From Sulfurisoma sediminicola (GTDB lineage Bacteria; Pseudomonadota; Gammaproteobacteria; Burkholderiales; Rhodocyclaceae), in contig NZ_BHVV01000002.1 of NCBI RefSeq assembly GCF_003865015.1, positions 186,001 to 250,000 on the forward strand: DNA of 64,000 nucleotides, given 5' to 3'. The position numbers and the translations under genes are program-made. Position 1 is the first letter of the stretch, and every line of letters starts with the position of its first letter. Below, one piece after another: positions 53,359 through 64,000 of this stretch. Under the pieces are notes generated by a model that saw nothing but the letters and a program-made list of their open reading frames with translations, had not been told where the DNA came from and did no database searches.

Positions 53359-54561
53359 ATGAGCGCACAACTGATTTTGCAGGCCGGCAAGGAGAAATCC
53401 CTGTTGCGGCACCACCCGTGGATCTTCGCCGGATCGGTGGCCGGCTTCGAGGGTCGCGCGCGTCCGGGCGACACAGTGGACGTGGTCGCGGGCGGGGGCA
53501 GGTACGCCGGACAGGTGCTGGCCAAGGCGGCATGGAGCCCGGCCTCGCAGATACGTGCGCGGGTGTGGAGCTTCGATCCGACGGAGACGGTCGATCACGC
53601 CTTCTTCAAGCGGCGCATCGCGGCAGCCGTTGCGCGCCGCGCGGCGCTGCCCGAACTGGCCGGGCAGGACGGCGTGCGTCTGATCCACGCCGAATCCGAT
53701 GGTCTGCCGGGCCTGATCGCCGACCGCTATGGCGATACCGTGGTGATTCAGCTCACCAGCGCCGGGACCGACAAGTGGCGTACCGCCATCGCCGATGGAT
53801 TGCATAAGGCCACCGGCTGCGCGCGCATCTACGACCGTTCGGACTCGGAAGTCCGGGCGCGCGAGGGGCTGGAACCGCAGAGCGGCTGGCTGCTCGGTGA
53901 GGGCGACAGCCGCATCGTCATCGACGAGCACGGCGTCAGGATTGCCGTCGATGTCGCCACCGGCCACAAGACCGGCTTCTACCTCGATCAGCGCGAAAAC
54001 CGACTGATGCTGCGCGGCCTCTCCGCCGGCCGGCGCGTGCTGAACTGCTACTGCTACACCGGCGGGTTCAGCCTGCAAGCCCTGGCCGGCGGGGCCCGCG
54101 AGGTGATCTCGGTCGACAGTTCGGCGCCGGCGCTGACGCTGGCCGCGGAAAACCTGGCGCTGAACCCCGGGCTCGACGCAGTGCGTGCCGAATGGCTGGA
54201 CGCCAATGTGGCCGAGGAGTTGCGCCGCCGCCGCGATGCCAATGAAACATTCGACCTCATCGTGCTCGATCCGCCCAAGTTCGCGCCCTCGGCCGCCCAT
54301 GTCGAGCGCGCCAGCCGTGCCTATAAGGACATCAACCTCAATGCCTTCAAGCTGCTGGCGCCGGGCGGGCTGCTGATGACCTATTCCTGCTCCGGCGGCA
54401 TCGGGGCCGAGTTGTTCCAGCAGATCGTCGCCGGCGCGGCGCTCGATGCCCGCCGCGATGCGGCCATCGTCAAGCGCTTGCAGGGCGCCGCCGACCATCC
54501 CGTGGCGCTGACCTTTCCCGAGGGCGAATACCTCAAGGGTTTGCTGGTCCAAGTGGCCTGA
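53359..54561 (+). CDS. rlmI: 23S rRNA (cytosine-C5)-methyltransferase RlmI family
   Basis: The 400-residue protein has an N-terminal PUA domain (residues about 1-80), an EEHGVRI-like linker and a class I methyltransferase domain with [28 protein letters not shown] and the catalytic cysteine in TYSCSGG. These are RlmI features; the E. coli enzyme makes m5C1962 in 23S rRNA. It is monocistronic, followed by the gltB promoter and a terminator. Confidence 0.92.
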   Translation: MSAQLILQAGKEKSLLRHHPWIFAGSVAGFEGRARPGDTVDVVAGGGRYAGQVLAKAAWSPASQIRARVWSFDPTETVDHAFFKRRIAAAVARRAALPELAGQDGVRLIHAESDGLPGLIADRYGDTVVIQLTSAGTDKWRTAIADGLHKATGCARIYDRSDSEVRAREGLEPQSGWLLGEGDSRIVIDEHGVRIAVDVATGHKTGFYLDQRENRLMLRGLSAGRRVLNCYCYTGGFSLQALAGGAREVISVDSSAPALTLAAENLALNPGLDAVRAEWLDANVAEELRRRRDANETFDLIVLDPPKFAPSAAHVERASRAYKDINLNAFKLLAPGGLLMTYSCSGGIGAELFQQIVAGAALDARRDAAIVKRLQGAADHPVALTFPEGEYLKGLLVQVA

Positions 54562-54577
54562 TACCCAGCAGGAGATA

Positions 54578-54606
54578 TTGAGTCGGGGGGCGATTTTCGC
54601 TATATT
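54578..54606 (+). promoter_or_regulatory. Promoter of gltBD
   Basis: TTGAGT (54578-54583) and TATATT (54601-54606) are separated by 17 bp. The predicted start near 54613 lies upstream of an intrinsic terminator and about 76 nt before the gltB start. Confidence 0.7.
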
Positions 54607-54634
54607 TACCAGTTCGCCCAAAGGGTTTACAGCA

Positions 54635-54664
54635 AGCCGGCACAGTTTTGGGGCCGGCTTTTTT
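54635..54664 (+). terminator. Intrinsic terminator in the gltB leader (attenuator candidate)
   Basis: A 7-bp stem AGCCGGC/GCCGGCT with an 11-nt loop is followed by six T residues, the classic Rho-independent form. It lies between the predicted gltB promoter and the gltB start, 25 bp before the ATG. It can terminate rlmI readthrough and, if the promoter is right, also attenuate gltB. Confidence 0.85.
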
Positions 54665-54688
54665 GACGGCCGCATTTTCAGGAAAAGC

Positions 54689-59328
<4,640 letters not shown>

Positions 59329-59329
<1 letters not shown>

Positions 59330-60789
59330 TGGGTAAGCCTACCGGTTTTCTGGAATTCGAACGTCTTTCCGAGGCCTATGCGCCGGTCGAGAAGCGGCTC
59401 AAGCACTACAAGGAGTTCGTCGCGCACCTCGACGACGCCGGCGCCAAGACGCAGGGGGCGCGCTGCATGGACTGCGGCATTCCCTTCTGCAACAGCGGCT
59501 GCCCGGTCAACAACAACATCCCGGACTTCAACGACGCGGTCTATCGCGGCGACTGGCGCGCGGCGATCGAGATCCTGCACTCGACCAACAACTTTCCCGA
59601 GATGACCGGCCGCATCTGCCCCGCTCCGTGCGAGGCCGCCTGCACGCTGGGCATCAACGCCGCCCCCGTCGGCATCAAGTCGCTCGAACATGCCATCATC
59701 GACAAGGCCGGCGAGAACGGCTGGGTCGTGCCGATGGTCGCGAGCGCCAAGACCGGCAGGAAGGTCGCCGTCGTCGGCTCCGGCCCCGCCGGCCTCGCCG
59801 CCGCGCAGCAGCTGGCGCGCGCCGGCCACGACGTCACCGTCTTCGAGAAGAACGATGCCATCGGCGGCCTGCTGCGTTACGGCATTCCCGACTTCAAGCT
59901 CGACAAGCGTCTCGTCGAGTGGCGCGCAGCCCAGCTCAGGGCCGAGGGCGTCAAGTTCGTGACGAAGACCCTCGTCGGCACCGACATGCCCAAAGGCGTC
60001 GCCAACGATGCCGTCAAGGTGATCGCGCCGGCCAAGCTGATGAAGGATTTCGACGCCGTCATCCTCGCTGGTGGTTCCGAGACCCCGCGCGACCTGCCGA
60101 TTCCCGGCCGCGATCTCGACGGCGTGCATTACGCGCTGGAGTTCCTGATCCCGCAGAACAAGGAAGTCGGCGGCGGCAGGAAGAACCCGATCTCGGCTGC
60201 CGGCAAGCACGTCGTGGTGATCGGCGGCGGCGACACCGGCTCCGACTGCGTCGGCACCTCCAACCGCCACGGCGCCGCTTCCGTGACCCAGTTCGAGCTG
60301 CTGCCGCAGCCGCCCGAGCAGGAGAACAAGCCGCTGGTCTGGCCCTACTGGCCGACCAAGATGCGCACCTCCTCGTCGCACGACGAAGGTTGCTCGCGCG
60401 ACTGGTCGATCGCCACCAAGGAGTTCATCGGCGAGAACGGAAAACTCAAGGCGCTCAAATGCGTCCGCCTCGAATGGGCCGGCGGCAGGATGACGGAAGT
60501 GCCGGGCAGCGAGTTCACAGTCCCCGCCGACCTCGTCTTCCTCGCCATGGGCTTCACCAACCCCATCGCCTCGGTGCTCGACGGCTTCGGCGTGGCGAAG
60601 GATGGTCGCGGCAACGCCAATGCGACGACCGACGGCGAGGGCTGCTACGCCACCAGCGTCGCCAAGGTGTTCGCCGCCGGCGACATGCGCCGCGGCCAGT
60701 CGCTGGTGGTCTGGGCGATCCGCGAGGGTCGCCAGTGCGCCCGCGCCGTCGACGAGTTCCTCATGGGCAGCAGCACGCTGCCCAGATAA
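59329..60789 (+). CDS. gltD: Glutamate synthase (NADPH) small chain GltD
   Basis: GltD feeds electrons from NADPH via FAD to GltB. The 486-residue protein has the N-terminal 4Fe-4S cysteines ([29 protein letters not shown]), the FAD-binding motif [17 protein letters not shown] and an NADPH motif GGGDTGSDC. Length is typical. It is co-translated with gltB and followed by a repeat element, so glmU may have its own signals. Confidence 0.97.
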
Positions 60790-60799
60790 GCAGTCCTTC

Positions 60800-60890
60800 G
60801 ACGCAGAGACGCAGAGACGCAGAGACGCGGAGACGCTGAGAAATGCGAGACAAGGCTGTGATTTTCTCCGCGCCTCCGCGCCTCCGCGTC
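60800..60890. repeat. Imperfect palindrome built of GACGCAGA-type units
   Basis: Tandem units GACGCAGA (60800-60836, last unit GACGCGGA) face an inverted set, CTCCGCGCCTCCGCGTC (ending at 60890), across a 30-bp spacer. Together they fill the gltD-glmU gap and could form a long hairpin. From memory, similar CGCAGAGACGCAGAG elements are interspersed in many bacterial genomes; this was not checked. Confidence 0.8.
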
Positions 60891-60904
60891 AGGTGTTGTT
60901 TCTG

Positions 60905-62269
60905 ATGGCGCTCAACGTCGTCATACTCGCCGCCGGCCTCGGCAAGCGCATGCGCTCGGATCTGCCCAAGGTCCTCCACCCGATAGCCGGCAAGCCGATG
61001 CTGGCCCATGTGCTCGACACCGCGCGCCAGCTCGGCGCGACGAGGACATGCGTTGTCTACGGCCATGGCGGCGAACAGGTCCGCGCCGCGCTCGACGCCC
61101 CCGATCTGCATTGGGCGAAACAGGAGCCGCAGCTGGGCACCGGCCATGCCGTGCTGCAGGCGCTGCCGCATATCGACCCTGCCGCCCTGACCCTGGTGCT
61201 CTACGGCGACGTGCCATTGATCCGCGCGGCGACGCTGCGGCGCCTGATCGAGGCAGCCGCCGATGACTGCCTGGCGCTGCTGACCGCGCACCTGCCCGAT
61301 CCGCACGGCTACGGTCGCATCGTTCGCGTCGAAGGGCAGGTTACGCGCATCGTCGAGGAGAAGGATGCCGACGACGCCGAGCGCGCGATCCGCGAAATCA
61401 ACACCGGCATTCTCGTCGCGCCCGGAGACGCGTTCGCGCGCTGGCTGCCGCAGCTGGGCAAGGCGAACGCCCAGGGCGAGTACTACCTGACGGATGTCGT
61501 GGCACTGGCGGCTGCCGAAGGCATGGACATCGTCACCGCGCATCCCGATGCCGCGTGGGAAACCGACGGCATCAACAGCAAGGTGCAGCTCGCGCGGCTC
61601 GAGCGCATCCACCAGCGCAACATCGCCGAGGCGCTGATGAACGAAGGGGTGACGCTGGCCGATCCCGAGCGCATCGACGTGCGCGGCACCCTCGAATGCG
61701 GCCGCGACGTCTTCATCGACGTCGGCTGCGTCTTCGAGGGCACGGTAAAACTCGGCGCTGGCGCCACGGTGAGCGCGCACTGCGTGCTGAGGGACTGCAG
61801 CATCGGCGCCGGCGCCCGCATCCATCCTTTCTGCCACATCGAGGGCGCCACGGTCGGGCCGCAGAGCCTGGTCGGACCCTTTGCCCGGCTGCGCCCAGGC
61901 GCCGACCTGGGCGAAGACGTGCACGTCGGCAACTTCGTCGAGGTCAAGAACTCGACCATCGCCGCCCACTCCAAGGCCAACCATCTCGCCTACATCGGCG
62001 ACGCCACGATCGGCAGCCGCGTCAATGTCGGCGCCGGCACCATCACCTGCAACTACGACGGTGCCAACAAGCACCGCACGGTGATCGAGGACGACGTCTT
62101 CATCGGCTCCGACACCCAGCTCGTCGCGCCGGTCACCGTCGGCCGCGGTGCCACGCTGGGCGCCGGCACCACGCTGACGCGCGACGCGCCGCCGGAGCAG
62201 CTCACGGTTTCGCGTCCCAAGCAGGTTTCCGTCGCAGGCTGGAAGCGGCCGACCAAGAAGAAGGCCTAA
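60905..62269 (+). CDS. glmU: Bifunctional N-acetylglucosamine-1-P uridyltransferase / glucosamine-1-P acetyltransferase GlmU
   Basis: GlmU makes UDP-GlcNAc for peptidoglycan and lipid A. The 454-residue protein has the pyrophosphorylase motif [17 protein letters not shown] (residues 8-24) and a C-terminal left-handed beta-helix with hexapeptide repeats and the acetyltransferase site ([20 protein letters not shown]). The start at 60905 is chosen by the family N terminus; the ribosome site is poor. It precedes glmS, a common pair. Confidence 0.97.
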   Translation: MALNVVILAAGLGKRMRSDLPKVLHPIAGKPMLAHVLDTARQLGATRTCVVYGHGGEQVRAALDAPDLHWAKQEPQLGTGHAVLQALPHIDPAALTLVLYGDVPLIRAATLRRLIEAAADDCLALLTAHLPDPHGYGRIVRVEGQVTRIVEEKDADDAERAIREINTGILVAPGDAFARWLPQLGKANAQGEYYLTDVVALAAAEGMDIVTAHPDAAWETDGINSKVQLARLERIHQRNIAEALMNEGVTLADPERIDVRGTLECGRDVFIDVGCVFEGTVKLGAGATVSAHCVLRDCSIGAGARIHPFCHIEGATVGPQSLVGPFARLRPGADLGEDVHVGNFVEVKNSTIAAHSKANHLAYIGDATIGSRVNVGAGTITCNYDGANKHRTVIEDDVFIGSDTQLVAPVTVGRGATLGAGTTLTRDAPPEQLTVSRPKQVSVAGWKRPTKKKA

Positions 62270-62351
62270 AGCTATGGCCCCCACGCTCACTTCGTTCGCT
62301 GCCCCCACAGGGGGCTATGCCTCCCTTGGGGCGGCCCGGCGGGAGGCATAA
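62270..62351. repeat. Interspersed palindromic element between glmU and glmS
   Basis: The 82-bp gap holds GCCTCCC and GGGAGGC as inverted repeats plus GCCCCC...GGGGGC pairing. The second arm, GGGAGGC, would also serve as the ribosome site just before the glmS ATG. From memory such elements are common between genes in betaproteobacteria. Confidence 0.65.

Positions 62352-64000
<1,649 letters not shown>

Noticed and set aside
62270-62351. glmS ribozyme
   Set aside because: The element is a short palindrome without the ribozyme core, and the ribozyme is a feature of Gram-positive relatives.

Overview
The window is a continuous, gene-dense, high-GC bacterial chromosome segment. It most likely comes from a betaproteobacterium of the Rhodocyclales type. 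Evidence: an SAH riboswitch in front of ahcY, the order ruvC-(insert)-ruvA-ruvB-ybgC-tolQRAB-pal-cpoB-queE, the order metF-tlyA-ahcY / metK / lpxL-lpxL / dapF-DUF484-xerC, system I cytochrome c maturation genes and an Rnf complex. This assignment is from gene content and memory of family distributions, not from a search. Most genes sit in tight operons with ATGA, GTGA or TGATG junctions. No phage, plasmid, transposase or CRISPR was seen.

Layout. 1-4075 (minus): ccmABCDEF for c-type cytochrome maturation; ccmF runs off the left edge. 4162-5457: an exported methyltransferase-like protein and an orphan hypothetical. 5980-17599 (plus): the most distinctive block, an electron-transfer operon rnfB - giant pyruvate:ferredoxin oxidoreductase - rnfCDGEA - small Cys-rich membrane protein - ferredoxin-NADP reductase, with two inverted repeat units between the oxidoreductase and rnfC. 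17593-20517 (minus): alpha/beta hydrolase, tRNA-Lys, a YeeE/YedE sulfur transporter and queC. 20581-25130 (plus): a complete branched-chain amino acid type ABC transporter. 25132-35915 (minus): queE, Tol-Pal, ybgC and ruvCAB interrupted by a glycosyltransferase gene, then a DMT permease and yebC. 35987-40094: a HerA-like ATPase, a second DMT permease, an ankyrin protein and a TonB-like protein. 40087-48054 (minus): the S-adenosylmethionine cycle (metF, tlyA, ahcY, metK) around a GGDEF/EAL protein. 48243-54561: two lipid A acyltransferases, a CoA-binding protein, dapF, DUF484, xerC, DUF2784 and rlmI. 54689-64000 (plus): gltB, gltD, glmU and the 5' part of glmS.

How the parts may work together. 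Pyruvate oxidation by the large oxidoreductase would reduce ferredoxin. Rnf would pass those electrons to NAD+ and pump ions, or run in reverse to supply low-potential ferredoxin, and the FNR-type reductase would link the pool to NADP(H). The methionine cycle genes appear to be under RNA control: a clear SAH riboswitch precedes ahcY, and the metK leader has features suggesting a SAM-responsive or other structured switch. gltBD and glmUS connect ammonium assimilation to amino sugar synthesis; a promoter followed by an intrinsic terminator in front of gltB suggests attenuation.

A recurring oddity is duplicated sequence at gene edges. The last 14 codons plus stop of metK recur downstream with only synonymous differences. 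The 3' end of the first lpxL carries direct repeats. The start of tolR is mirrored in a perfect 20-bp inverted repeat. Two REP/BIME-like units with individually different perfect arms lie upstream of rnfC.
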